Shown piece after piece: positions 44,511 to 52,853 of a DNA stretch of 64,000 bases. A program made the translations under genes and the position numbers. The stretch's first letter is position 1. Each line of letters starts with the position of its first letter. The stretch is from Streptomyces sp. NBC_00094. Lineage in GTDB: Bacteria > Actinomycetota > Actinomycetes > Streptomycetales > Streptomycetaceae. Location of the stretch: assembly GCF_026343125.1 (NCBI RefSeq), contig NZ_JAPEMB010000001.1, forward strand, positions 4,841,501-4,905,500, read 5' to 3'. Below the pieces are notes generated by a model. That model had not been told where the DNA came from. It worked only from the letters and a program-made list of their open reading frames with translations, and made no database searches.

Positions 44511-45615
44511 CGAACCCCTCGTACTCGGCATCGAGACCTCCTGCGACGAGACCGGCGTCGGCATCGTCCACGGCACCACCCTCCTCGCCGACGCCGTCGC
44601 CTCCAGCGTCGACACCCACGCCCGCTTCGGCGGTGTCGTGCCCGAGTTCGCCTCCCGGGCCCACCTGGAGGCGATGGTCCCGACGATCGAGCGCGCCCTG
44701 AAGACGGCCGGGATCTCCGCGAAGGACCTCGACGGCATCGCCGTCACGGCGGGCCCCGGCCTCGCGGGCGCGCTGCTCGTCGGCGTCTCGGCCGCCAAGG
44801 CCTACGCGTACGCCCTCGGCAAGCCGCTGTACGGCGTCAACCACCTCGCCTCGCACATCTGCGTCGACCAGCTGGAGCACGGCAAGCTGCCCGAGCCGAC
44901 GATGGCCCTGCTGGTCTCCGGCGGCCACTCCTCGCTGCTGCTCTCCGCCGACATCACCTCCGACGTGCGCCCCCTGGGCGCCACCATCGACGACGCGGCC
45001 GGCGAGGCCTTCGACAAGATCGCCCGCGTCCTCGACCTCGGCTTCCCCGGCGGCCCGGTCATCGACCGGCTCGCCAAGGAGGGCGACCCGAAGGCGATCG
45101 CCTTCCCGCGCGGACTGAGCGGCTCCCGGGACCCCGCGTACGACTTCTCCTTCTCCGGCCTCAAGACCGCCGTGGCCCGCTGGATCGAGGCCAAGCGGGC
45201 GGCCGGCGAGGACGTGCCCGTACGGGACGTGGCCGCGTCCTTCCAGGAGGCGGTCGTCGACGTGCTCACCCGCAAGGCCGTCCGGGCCTGCAAGGACGAG
45301 GGCGTCGACCACCTGATGATCGGCGGCGGCGTCGCCGCCAACTCGCGGCTGCGGGCCCTCGCCCAGGAGCGCTGCGAGCGGGCCGGCATCCGACTGCGCG
45401 TGCCGCGCCCGGGCCTGTGCACGGACAACGGCGCGATGGTCGCGGCGCTCGGCTCCGAGATGGTCGCCCGCAACCGGCCGGCCTCGGACCTGGAGCTGTC
45501 GGCGGACTCGTCCCTGCCGGTGACCGATCCGCACGTGCCGGGCAAGCAGGCCCACGGCCACTCCCACGATCACGATCACGTGCACGAGGTCAGCAAGGAG
45601 AACCTGTACCCGTGA
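44500..45615 (+). CDS. tsaD: tRNA t6A transferase TsaD with His-rich tail
   Basis: A 371-residue ASKHA enzyme that transfers threonylcarbamoyl to A37 of tRNA. The N-terminus is LGIETSCDETGVGIV, the metal ligands are in GVNHLASHI (H-x3-H near residues 115-119), and GGGVAANSRLR and CTDNGAMVA are conserved. The C-terminus carries a tail AHGHSHDHDHVHE that is not part of the catalytic core and may bind metal. It overlaps rimI by 11 bases and the next ORF by 4. Confidence 0.95.
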   Translation: MAADEPLVLGIETSCDETGVGIVHGTTLLADAVASSVDTHARFGGVVPEFASRAHLEAMVPTIERALKTAGISAKDLDGIAVTAGPGLAGALLVGVSAAKAYAYALGKPLYGVNHLASHICVDQLEHGKLPEPTMALLVSGGHSSLLLSADITSDVRPLGATIDDAAGEAFDKIARVLDLGFPGGPVIDRLAKEGDPKAIAFPRGLSGSRDPAYDFSFSGLKTAVARWIEAKRAAGEDVPVRDVAASFQEAVVDVLTRKAVRACKDEGVDHLMIGGGVAANSRLRALAQERCERAGIRLRVPRPGLCTDNGAMVAALGSEMVARNRPASDLELSADSSLPVTDPHVPGKQAHGHSHDHDHVHEVSKENLYP

Positions 45616-45872
45616 GGCTCGCGCTCATGTGGGAGGCGCGGGCCGCCCAGGGCCGCGGCACCGAGCTCCTGGAGTGGGCCAGGGCCCAGGTCCTGGCGCA
45701 CGAGCCGCTGCGCCGGGAGATCTTCCGCGCCCCGCAGGACCGGGTCCTGGTCCTCACCTGGTGGGAGGCGGAGGCCTTCGACGCCGAACTGCCCGAACTG
45801 CCCGAGCCGGAGGCGGACCTCATCACCCGTCCGGTCCATCGCTGGCGCTTCGAGGCGGTTTCCCCGGACTGA
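45612..45872 (+). CDS. Small conserved-looking protein of unknown function
   Basis: An 86-residue protein with a GTG start overlapping the tsaD stop (GTGA). It is Glu/Arg/Trp-rich: LALMWEARAAQGRGTELLEWARAQVL, QDRVLVLTWWEAEAFDAELPELPEPE, HRWRFEAV. It has no signal peptide or membrane helix. The pattern of a short strand, amphipathic helix and hydrophobic strand could be a ferredoxin-like monooxygenase fold, but no motif is decisive. Coupling suggests it belongs to the tsa operon. Confidence 0.7.
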   Translation: MRLALMWEARAAQGRGTELLEWARAQVLAHEPLRREIFRAPQDRVLVLTWWEAEAFDAELPELPEPEADLITRPVHRWRFEAVSPD

Positions 45873-45910
45873 CGCGCAACCCTCGGGCCCGCTCGCGCAT
45901 CCCACAGGGC

Positions 45911-46816
45911 GTGGACAAGAAGATCGTGGTGTGGGCGGCGCTGACCGTCGTCGCTCTGCTGGTGACCGGCTGCACGGCGGAGGGCCCGGCCGCGGCCCCC
46001 GCCCCCGGCGGATCCGAGAGCGCCCCCACGGTGGCCCCCACCGCGGAGGGAAGCCGCGTCCCGGGGGACGAGGCCCCGGGCGGGCAGGGCGCCGGGGACA
46101 CGGCCGCCGACGGGCGGGCCGCCGGAGCGCCGGGGGCCGCCGCGTACCGCGCCTGGGGGCTCAAGCCCTTCGCGGCACCGCCCGCCCCGCCGGCGACGAA
46201 GCCGGTCGTCCGGAAGCCCGGCGGCCCCGTCCCCGTCATCAGCGAGATCCCCACCGCCGAGAAGATCGTCTTCATCACGATCGACGACGGGGCCGAGAAG
46301 GACCCCGCGTTCGTGCGGATGATGAAGGACCTCAAGGTCCCGGTGACCATGTTCCTCACCGACTCGGCGATCCGCGGCGACTACCGGTACTTCGCCCCGC
46401 TCGCCGACCAGGGCCACGGCGTCGCCAACCACACCCTCACCCACCCGAACCTCCGCACGCTCTCCCGTGAGGCCCAGCGCCGGGAGATCTGCGGCCAGCA
46501 GACGAAGCTGGCGAAGGAGTACGGCACGACCCCGCGGCTCTTCCGCCCGCCGTACGGGAACTGGAACGAGGACACCCGGGCCGCCGCGGGCACCTGCGGG
46601 GTGGACGCGATCGTGCTGTGGCGCGAGTCCATGCAGATCAAGAACATGCAGTACCAGCGCGGGGACGGGAAGTTGCACCCCGGCGACATCATCCTGGCCC
46701 ACTTCCGCGGCCCCTCCGAGCTCAAGGGCCGGACGATGACCGAGATGACGGCCACGATGCTGCGCCGCATCCAGGACCAGGGCTTCACCGTGGCCCGCCT
46801 GGAGGACTACGTCTAG
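45911..46816 (+). CDS. NodB-like polysaccharide deacetylase lipoprotein
   Basis: A 301-residue protein with a lipobox (LLVTGC, Cys near 21), a Gly/Ala/Pro-rich linker, and a NodB homology domain from about residue 115. Motif 1 is FITIDDGAEKD (usual form TFDDGP), motif 2 NHTLTH supplies the two metal His, and motif 3 is RPPYGNWNED. The late motif LHPGDIILAHF is also seen. It probably removes acyl groups from wall or extracellular polysaccharide. GTG start. A paralogue lies at 51513. Confidence 0.88.
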   Translation: MDKKIVVWAALTVVALLVTGCTAEGPAAAPAPGGSESAPTVAPTAEGSRVPGDEAPGGQGAGDTAADGRAAGAPGAAAYRAWGLKPFAAPPAPPATKPVVRKPGGPVPVISEIPTAEKIVFITIDDGAEKDPAFVRMMKDLKVPVTMFLTDSAIRGDYRYFAPLADQGHGVANHTLTHPNLRTLSREAQRREICGQQTKLAKEYGTTPRLFRPPYGNWNEDTRAAAGTCGVDAIVLWRESMQIKNMQYQRGDGKLHPGDIILAHFRGPSELKGRTMTEMTATMLRRIQDQGFTVARLEDYV

Positions 46817-46841
46817 GGCCTGTCCGGCGGCCGGACAGGCC
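46817..46841 (+). terminator. Terminator at the stop codon of the deacetylase gene
   Basis: A perfect 11-bp stem (46817-46827 with 46831-46841) and 3-base loop start directly after the TAG stop. Confidence 0.75.
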
Positions 46842-46864
46842 ACCGGAAGATTTCCCGGGCGTGG

Positions 46865-46893
46865 TGTCGATGCGGGCCCGGCCCGTTCGACGT
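46865..46893 (+). promoter_or_regulatory. Putative ECF42-type promoter of the second YCII/sigma pair
   Basis: TGTCGA (46865-46870) is followed after 17 bases by CGAC (46888-46891), 52 bases before the YCII ATG. Spacing and hexamers equal those at 4338-4364 upstream of the first pair. Confidence 0.6.
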
Positions 46894-46944
46894 ATGTGTG
46901 GAAGGCGGGGAAAGGCCCCGCCACCGCACCACCGAGGAGTCGTC

Positions 46945-47310
46945 ATGCCCCGCTTCCTGTCCCTCGTCCGCATCGAGGAGAACACCATCGACATGGAGAG
47001 CGCCGACCCCGGCTTCGAGGAGCGGATGGGCGCGCTCTTCGAGGAGATCACCAAGGCCGGCGCCATGGTGGACACGGCCGGGCTCAAGCCGACCGCCGAA
47101 GCCACCCGGATCACCTGGTCGGACGGGAAGCTGTCGTACACCGACGGACCGTTCACCGAGACCAAGGAGGTCGTCGGCGGCTACGCCATGCTCCAGTGCA
47201 AGGACATGGCGGAGGCGGTCGAGTGGGGGAAGCGCTTCCTGGCCGTCCACCCGCCGCAGTGGAAGGTCGGTCTGGAGGTCCGTGAGGTCGAGGAGATGCC
47301 GGAAGGCTGA
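46945..47310 (+). CDS. YCII-related (DGPF) domain protein, second copy
   Basis: A 121-residue protein, MPRFLSLVRIEENTID, with the family motif YTDGPFTETKEVVGGYAMLQCKDMAEAVEWGKRF. Compared with the copy at 4416 it keeps DGP-x-x-E-T-K but differs strongly elsewhere, so the two are old paralogues, not a recent duplication. ATG 46945 has CGAGGAG upstream. The sigma gene follows after 26 bases. Function of the family is unknown. Confidence 0.9.
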   Translation: MPRFLSLVRIEENTIDMESADPGFEERMGALFEEITKAGAMVDTAGLKPTAEATRITWSDGKLSYTDGPFTETKEVVGGYAMLQCKDMAEAVEWGKRFLAVHPPQWKVGLEVREVEEMPEG

Positions 47311-47336
47311 CCCGCGTGTGTGCTGTCATGTGAAGC

Positions 47337-48578
47337 GTGACGGTGGAGAGCACGTTGGAGACGGTCTTCCGGATGGAGTCGGCACGGATCATCGCCACCG
47401 TGGCGCGGATCGTCCGGGACGTCGGCATCGCCGAGGAGATCGCCCAGGACGCGCTCGTCGCCGCCCTTGAGCAGTGGCCGCGGACAGGGGTCCCGGAGCG
47501 GCCGGGAGCCTGGCTGACGGCCACCGCCAAGAACCGTGCCGTCGACCTCGTACGGCGTCGGGAGACGTACGCCCGGAAGCTCGCCGAGGTGGGCCGGACG
47601 CTCACGGAGGAGTCGTACGACCCCGAGCCGTCCGGCCCGGGCGACATCGACGACGACGTGCTCCGGCTCGTCTTCACCACCTGTCACCCGGTGCTCTCCG
47701 CCGAGGCCCGCACGGCGCTCACCTCGCGGCTCGTCGGCGGGCTCCGCACGGACGAGATCGCCCGGGCCTTCCTCGTACCGGAGGCGACGGTCGCGGCGCG
47801 GATCACCCGCGCCAAGCGGACGCTCGCGAAGGCGGGCGTGGAGTTCGAGGTGCCGTACGGGGAGGAGAGGGCCGCCCGGCTGGGCTCCGTCCTGGAAGTC
47901 GTCTACCTGATCTTCAACGAGGGGTACGCGGCCACCGCGGGCGACGACCTGCTGCGGCCCGGCCTGTGCGAGGACGCGCTGCGGCTGGCCCGTGGCCTCG
48001 CCGTGCTCATGCCCGGGGAGGGCGAAGTCCACGGGCTCGCCGCCCTCCTCGAACTCCAGGCCTCCCGTGCGGCGGCCCGTACCGGCCCCGACGGGCAGCC
48101 GGTCCTCCTCGCCGACCAGAACAGAAGGCGCTGGAACCGGCTGCTCATCCGGCGCGGGTTCGCCGCCCTGGAGCGGGCCGGGGACGGGCGCTCCTACGGG
48201 CCGTACGCCCTCCAGGCAGCGATCGCCGCCTGCCACGCGCGGGCCGCCTCGTACGAGGAGACGGACTGGGCGACCATCGCGGCGCTGTACGGGCGACTCG
48301 GCACCCTCGCCCCGTCCCCGGTGGTCGAGCTGAACCGGGCGGTCGCCGTGTCGATGACCGAGGGCCCCGCCGCGGCCCTTTCGATCGTCGACGCCCTCGC
48401 CGCCGAGCCGGCCCTGGCGCGCTACCACCTGCTGCCGAGCGTGCGGGGCGACCTGCTGGCCCGGCTGGGGCGGGCGGCGGCGGCCCGGGCGGAGTTCGAG
48501 CGGGCGGCCTCGCTCACCCGCAACGCGCGCGAGCGGGCCCTGCTCCTCGGCCGCGCCCGGGAGACCGGGGCTCAGTAG
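47337..48578 (+). CDS. ECF sigma factor, ECF42-like, second copy
   Basis: A 413-residue protein with sigma region 2 (DVGIAEEIAQDALVAALEQWP, GAWLTATAKNRAVDLVRR), region 4 (GLRTDEIARAFLVPEATVAARITRAKRTLAKAG) and the long C-terminal extension starting VVYLIFNEGYAATAGDDLLRP with TPR-like helices at the end. Architecture is the same as the protein at 4775, sequence clearly diverged. GTG start; another GTG lies two codons on. Its 3' end overlaps that of the convergent propeller gene by 7 bases. Confidence 0.9.
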   Translation: MTVESTLETVFRMESARIIATVARIVRDVGIAEEIAQDALVAALEQWPRTGVPERPGAWLTATAKNRAVDLVRRRETYARKLAEVGRTLTEESYDPEPSGPGDIDDDVLRLVFTTCHPVLSAEARTALTSRLVGGLRTDEIARAFLVPEATVAARITRAKRTLAKAGVEFEVPYGEERAARLGSVLEVVYLIFNEGYAATAGDDLLRPGLCEDALRLARGLAVLMPGEGEVHGLAALLELQASRAAARTGPDGQPVLLADQNRRRWNRLLIRRGFAALERAGDGRSYGPYALQAAIAACHARAASYEETDWATIAALYGRLGTLAPSPVVELNRAVAVSMTEGPAAALSIVDALAAEPALARYHLLPSVRGDLLARLGRAAAARAEFERAASLTRNARERALLLGRARETGAQ

Positions 48579-50068
48579 CGCAGGATCTGGCCGGCCGACG
48601 TACCGACGAGGACCGTGCCGTCGGGGGCCGCGTGCAGCGAGAGCGGACCGTACGGGGGCAGGGCGCGCCGGTCGAGGAGGGTGCCGTCGGCGGTGTCGAC
48701 CGAGAGCAGGGTGCCGTCGGTGCACAGGGCGTGCAGGACACTCTCGTGCGCGTCGACGGCGATGACCTCGGAGTCCAGGGGGCGGGTCCAGACGACCTCT
48801 CCGGCGGGGAAGGTCCGGCGGACCAGCTCCGTCCGGCCGTGCAGGAGCGCGGGGCCCGCGGCGTCGGAGACGTACACCGCCCGGCCGAGCGGATGGTCGA
48901 CCCTGAAGGGGTCCAGCGCGAAGAGGACCGTCTCGGCCGCGGAGCGGGGGTCGAGCGCGATCACGTCACGGCGCCGCCGCCCGTACAGCAGCTCGGGGCA
49001 GCGGCGGACGTGGATCGGGACGAGGTCGTACCGGTCCGGCTCGTGCACCCCGGCGAGCGGGGTGCCGTCGGCGGCGAAGACCCGGGTGTTCGGCGGGGCG
49101 GGGGGCTCGGTCTCGGAGCCGCGGTCGAACGTGTCCCGGATCGCCCAGACCCCGTCCGTACGGGCCGACAGCGCGGCCGGGAACGGCACCGACGGGCAGT
49201 CGAGGAGCGTGCCGTCGGAGAGGTCGACGAGCGGGAAGTCGGTCCGGGTACGGGAGTCGGGGCCGGCGACGGCGACGCGCGCCGTCCGCTCGTCGGCGGC
49301 GACCTCGATCCGGCTGCCCCCGGTCCCGGACGGCGCGGGAACGCTCCACAGCAGCGATCCGTCGGGGGCCCGGCACTCCACCGTGGCGCCGCCGCGGGTG
49401 GCGAGCACCCGGCCGTCGCTCAGCCCGGCCACGGCCCGGACCCCGCCGAGTCCGTCGTAGCTCCGGCCCGCGCGCTCGGCGAGCGCCTGGAGCAGCGGGC
49501 GCGTGGGCTCCGTGTCGAGGTACTCGACCAGGGTGTCAGGGGGGAGTGGCTGACGGGGGAGGGTGCGCAGGTCGAGGGCGTCGGGGGTGAGGCCGAGCCA
49601 GTCGTCGCGGACGACGGTGGCGCGGGAGCGGAGCTGCGCGCAGTCCGATTCCCAGGTGAAGAAGGTGAGTTCGAGCGTGCGGGCGTCCAGCCAGCGGATC
49701 GGCTCGATGCCCCACTCGGGGTCGGCGAAGTCGACGCGGTGTCCCGTGACCGGTTCGAGGAGGGTGAGGCCGCCCTCGCGCTGGTACGCGTCGTAGTTGT
49801 CCAGGCCGATGGCGAGGAGCGGGAGCGTGGGGTGGAACGCGATCGACTCGGCGTCCGTCGTGAAGGTCAGCAGGTGCGCGCAGGAGAGGTCGGCGGCGCG
49901 GTAGACGGCCACCCGGCTCAGGCCCTGCATCACCGAATTGACCGCGATCCACTGCTCGTCGGCGCTGACGATCACCTGGGAGGCGCATCCGAGCAGCTCG
50001 GGGAACGGCTCGTCGTGGAAGGGGGCGGCGCGGAAGGGCGCGTACGGGGTCGCCGTCGGCTCAGGCAT
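48572..50068 (-). CDS. Cytoplasmic beta-propeller (WD40/PQQ-like) protein
   Basis: A 498-residue protein with no signal peptide. It consists of repeated four-stranded blades, for example QVIVSADEQWIAVNSV, ESIAFHPTLPLLAIGLD, VIAVDAHESVLHALCTDGTLLSVD and LHAAPDGTVLVGTSAGQIL. Such folds act as binding scaffolds; no enzymatic residues are evident and the partner is unknown. It overlaps the sigma gene tail to tail, so antisense transcription between the two is likely. Confidence 0.75.
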   Translation of the reverse strand: MPEPTATPYAPFRAAPFHDEPFPELLGCASQVIVSADEQWIAVNSVMQGLSRVAVYRAADLSCAHLLTFTTDAESIAFHPTLPLLAIGLDNYDAYQREGGLTLLEPVTGHRVDFADPEWGIEPIRWLDARTLELTFFTWESDCAQLRSRATVVRDDWLGLTPDALDLRTLPRQPLPPDTLVEYLDTEPTRPLLQALAERAGRSYDGLGGVRAVAGLSDGRVLATRGGATVECRAPDGSLLWSVPAPSGTGGSRIEVAADERTARVAVAGPDSRTRTDFPLVDLSDGTLLDCPSVPFPAALSARTDGVWAIRDTFDRGSETEPPAPPNTRVFAADGTPLAGVHEPDRYDLVPIHVRRCPELLYGRRRRDVIALDPRSAAETVLFALDPFRVDHPLGRAVYVSDAAGPALLHGRTELVRRTFPAGEVVWTRPLDSEVIAVDAHESVLHALCTDGTLLSVDTADGTLLDRRALPPYGPLSLHAAPDGTVLVGTSAGQILRY

Positions 50069-50125
50069 GGTGCTCCGTCGTGTGGGTGAACGTCCCTTCG
50101 GATTCTGCCGCTTACGGCGCCCCGG

Positions 50126-51316
50126 TCACCGGCCCCCGCCCGCCGGGCGGCCGATCAGCATCGTCGGGGCCCCCGCGACCCGGGTGAGCAGTACCGTCGC
50201 CGCGTTGGGGCCCTTCGGCTTCACCTTGCGCCGGATCTCCTCGGGTTCGACCGCCGAGCCGCGCTTCTTCACGGTGAGGGTGCCGACCTCACGCTCCCGC
50301 AGCAGGGCCTTCAACTTCTTGAGATTGAAGGGCAGTTCGTCGGTGATCTCGTAGGCGGCGGCGTACGGGGTGGGGGCGAGCTCGTCGGCCGTGACGTAGG
50401 CGATGGTCTCGTCGATCAGCCCGCCGGACAGGTCCTCCGCGACCTCGGCGACGAGGTGCGCGCGGATGACGGCGCCGTCCGGCTCGTAGAGGTAGCGGCC
50501 GACCGGCCGGACCGCCGGGTCGGGCAGCCCCCGGCCGATGAGCCCGGCGCCCGAGGGCAGCAGCGTGGCGCGGCGGGCGCCCGGCTCCGTACCGAACCAG
50601 AGCACGGCCTCCTTCACGTCCCCGCCGTCCGAGATCCACTCGGCCTCGGCCTCTGCGGGGACGGCCTCGTGCGGGATGCCGGGCGCGACCTTCAGGGCGG
50701 CGTGCGGGGCCTTGCGGGCCGCCTCGACGGCCCAGGAGAGCGGCGGGGAGTACGCCTCGGGGTCGAAGATCCTGCCCCGGCCCCCGCGCCGCGCCGGGTC
50801 GACGAAGACCGCGTCGTACGGGCTCGTGTCGATCTCGGTGACGTCGGCCTCGCGGACCTCGACGAGCGCGGCGAGGCCGAGCGCCTCGGCGTTGGCGCGG
50901 GCGACCTCGGCGGTGAGCGGGTCGCGGTCGACGGCGAGCACGGAGATCCCGGCGCGGGCGAGGGCGATCGCGTCGCCGCCGATCCCGGAGCAGAGGTCCG
51001 CGACGCTGCCGACGCCGAGCGCCTTGAGCCGGGCGGCCCGGTACGTGCCGACCGAGGCGCGGGTCGACTGCTCGACGCCGTTGGGCGTGAAGTACATCCG
51101 GTACGCGTCCTCGGCGCCGAACTTCGCCACCGCGCGCTGGCGCAGCCGGGCCTGGCCGACCGCCGAGGTGACGAGTTCGGCGGGGTGGTCGCGGCGCAGC
51201 CGGGAGACGACCGCCAGCTCCTGTGCGGGGTCGTAGTCGCGCAGGGCGGCGAGGAGCGTCTGGCCCTCGGGGGTGAGCAGGGCGGTGAAGGAGGCGAGGT
51301 CGGTCACCCGTCCCAT
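50126..51316 (-). CDS. Class I SAM-dependent methyltransferase with THUMP-like C-terminus
   Basis: A 396-residue protein. An N-terminal helical region to about residue 95 is followed by a Rossmann methyltransferase domain with motif I VADLCSGIGGDAIALA, the acidic loop AVDRD and VFVDPARRGGRGRIFD. The C-terminal part (LPFNLKKLKALLREREVGTLTVKKRGSAVEPEEIRRKVK) is the THUMP-like domain of RNA-directed methyltransferase relatives. The target is not known. Start is ATG 51316 or GTG 51307. Confidence 0.85.
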   Translation of the reverse strand: MGRVTDLASFTALLTPEGQTLLAALRDYDPAQELAVVSRLRRDHPAELVTSAVGQARLRQRAVAKFGAEDAYRMYFTPNGVEQSTRASVGTYRAARLKALGVGSVADLCSGIGGDAIALARAGISVLAVDRDPLTAEVARANAEALGLAALVEVREADVTEIDTSPYDAVFVDPARRGGRGRIFDPEAYSPPLSWAVEAARKAPHAALKVAPGIPHEAVPAEAEAEWISDGGDVKEAVLWFGTEPGARRATLLPSGAGLIGRGLPDPAVRPVGRYLYEPDGAVIRAHLVAEVAEDLSGGLIDETIAYVTADELAPTPYAAAYEITDELPFNLKKLKALLREREVGTLTVKKRGSAVEPEEIRRKVKPKGPNAATVLLTRVAGAPTMLIGRPAGGGR

Positions 51317-51512
51317 TGTGGGCCCTGTGGGGCTGTGGACCGGTCGGGGGACGGGCTGTGGGCCGGTCGGCGTAAGGGTGCGGGGCCGGTCGGGGGACGG
51401 TGGGTGTCGTACGGGGGACGGTGGGCGCCGTGCGGGCGGTTCGCGACTCCGAGGGGCGCCCGCGCTGACAGGATGCGGCGCCATACAGCTTGTACGACAA
51501 GAGGAAGAATTT

Positions 51513-52451
51513 ATGGTGATCAGCGCGCACCCTCTCCGGCGGACCCTCGGGGCCGCTCTCGTCGTCGCAGCCCTCGCGTCCGCCGCCACGGCCTGTGGCG
51601 GGTCCGGCTCCGAGCCCGGCCCCGCCGCACCGGGGCGCGGCGCGCCCGCCCCCGCAGCCGGCCAGCAAGGCCGGGGGCCGGGCTCGGCCGGTGCGCTCGA
51701 CGCGTACGTCGAGAAGGTCCGCGGGCAGCGGGCCGCCCGCGCGCTGGCCGCCAAGAAGTGGGGCCTCACCCGGCCTCCGCTCGACGCCCCGGCCCCGCCG
51801 AAGACCAAGCCGAGGATCACCACCCGCAAGGGCTTCGAGACGGACGGCGAAGGCCTGCCGCCCGTCTTCACCACCGTGCCGACCAAGGAGAAGATCGTCT
51901 TCCTGACGATCGACGACGGCGCCGAGAAGGACCCCCAGCTGCTGCGGATGATGAAGGAGCTGCGCATCCCCTACAGCGCCTTCCTCAGCGACTACGTCGT
52001 CAAGGACGACTACGCCTACTTCGCGAGGATGCAGAAGTCGCAGGAGTCCGGGGTCGCCCTGCACAACCACACGCTCAACCACCGCTACCTGCCGGGGCTC
52101 TCGTACAGCAAGCAGAAGCGCGAGATCTGCGGGATGCAGGACGTCATCGAGAAGCGGTTCGGCAAGCGGCCCCCGCTCTTCCGCCCGCCGTACGGCAACT
52201 ACAACGAGGACACGCTGCGCGCGGCGAAGTCCTGCGGGGTCAAGGCGGTTCCGCTCTGGGCCGCGGAGGCCTTCCCCGACCACATGGAGTGGCGCGAGTG
52301 GGACCGGGACCTGCACCCCGGCGACATCGTGCTCACCCACTTCCGGGGCAAGGGCGACTGGAAGGGCACCATGCCCGACATGATCCGCCGGGTGATGAAC
52401 GTGATCACGGCCAAGGGGTACGCGGTCGCCAAGCTCGAGGACTACGTGTGA
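51513..52451 (+). CDS. NodB-like polysaccharide deacetylase lipoprotein, second copy
   Basis: A 312-residue lipoprotein (lipobox ASAATAC). Its NodB domain closely follows that of the protein at 45911: FLTIDDGAEKD, NHTLNH, RPPYGNYNED, LHPGDIVLTHF and the same C-terminal AKLEDYV/ARLEDYV. Both share the unusual DDGA in motif 1. GAGGAAG precedes the ATG at 51513. The stop overlaps the next ORF by 4 bases. Confidence 0.88.
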   Translation: MVISAHPLRRTLGAALVVAALASAATACGGSGSEPGPAAPGRGAPAPAAGQQGRGPGSAGALDAYVEKVRGQRAARALAAKKWGLTRPPLDAPAPPKTKPRITTRKGFETDGEGLPPVFTTVPTKEKIVFLTIDDGAEKDPQLLRMMKELRIPYSAFLSDYVVKDDYAYFARMQKSQESGVALHNHTLNHRYLPGLSYSKQKREICGMQDVIEKRFGKRPPLFRPPYGNYNEDTLRAAKSCGVKAVPLWAAEAFPDHMEWREWDRDLHPGDIVLTHFRGKGDWKGTMPDMIRRVMNVITAKGYAVAKLEDYV

Positions 52452-52507
52452 GAGGACCGCGCGTGAGAGGGCTACGGGTGGGAGGGGCGCGGGTGAGAGG
52501 GGTGCGG
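52448..52507 (+). repeat. 15-bp tandem repeat, four units, at the start of a coding region
   Basis: Units GTGAGAGGACCGCGC, GTGAGAGGGCTACGG, GTGGGAGGGGCGCGG and GTGAGAGGGGTGCGG follow each other without gaps. Each begins with an in-frame GTG and contains a purine-rich, Shine-Dalgarno-like GAGAGG or GGAGGG. Confidence 0.85.
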
Positions 52508-52747
52508 GCGCGCCGCGTCCCGGCACGCCGGGCCCTGGCGGGCGTGGCGCTCGCCGGGGTGCTCCTCGGCGCCTCCGGGTGCGCGTCGGCGGTGGACCCG
52601 ATCGAGCGCCTCGGGCGGAAGGCGGTGGAGCGGGGGAGGGGACCGGGGGAGGCGACGACGGTCGCGGACCGGGCGGCACGGCTCCTCCGGGAGGCCGTAC
52701 GCCAGGAAGCCCGCGCACCGGAACACCGCGACCGGCACCGGGGCTGA
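52448..52747 (+). CDS. Small putative lipoprotein
   Basis: A 99-residue ORF with GTGA overlap to the deacetylase gene. The first 20 residues are five-residue repeats (VRGPR, VRGLR, VGGAR, VRGVR) from a 15-bp DNA repeat. A hydrophobic segment and lipobox follow (ALAGVALAGVLLGASGC), then a short charged domain. Any of four in-frame GTG codons could start translation; a later start would give a more normal signal peptide. No family recognised. Confidence 0.6.
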   Translation: MRGPRVRGLRVGGARVRGVRARRVPARRALAGVALAGVLLGASGCASAVDPIERLGRKAVERGRGPGEATTVADRAARLLREAVRQEARAPEHRDRHRG

Positions 52748-52853
52748 CGGCGGTTGCCCGGGCCGAGGGGCTGGGGTCGGCTGCCCGTGCCGGGTCGGCC
52801 GCCCGGGCCGGGTCGACCTCAGCCCGGGCTGGTGGCGACCGCCCGCACCGACG

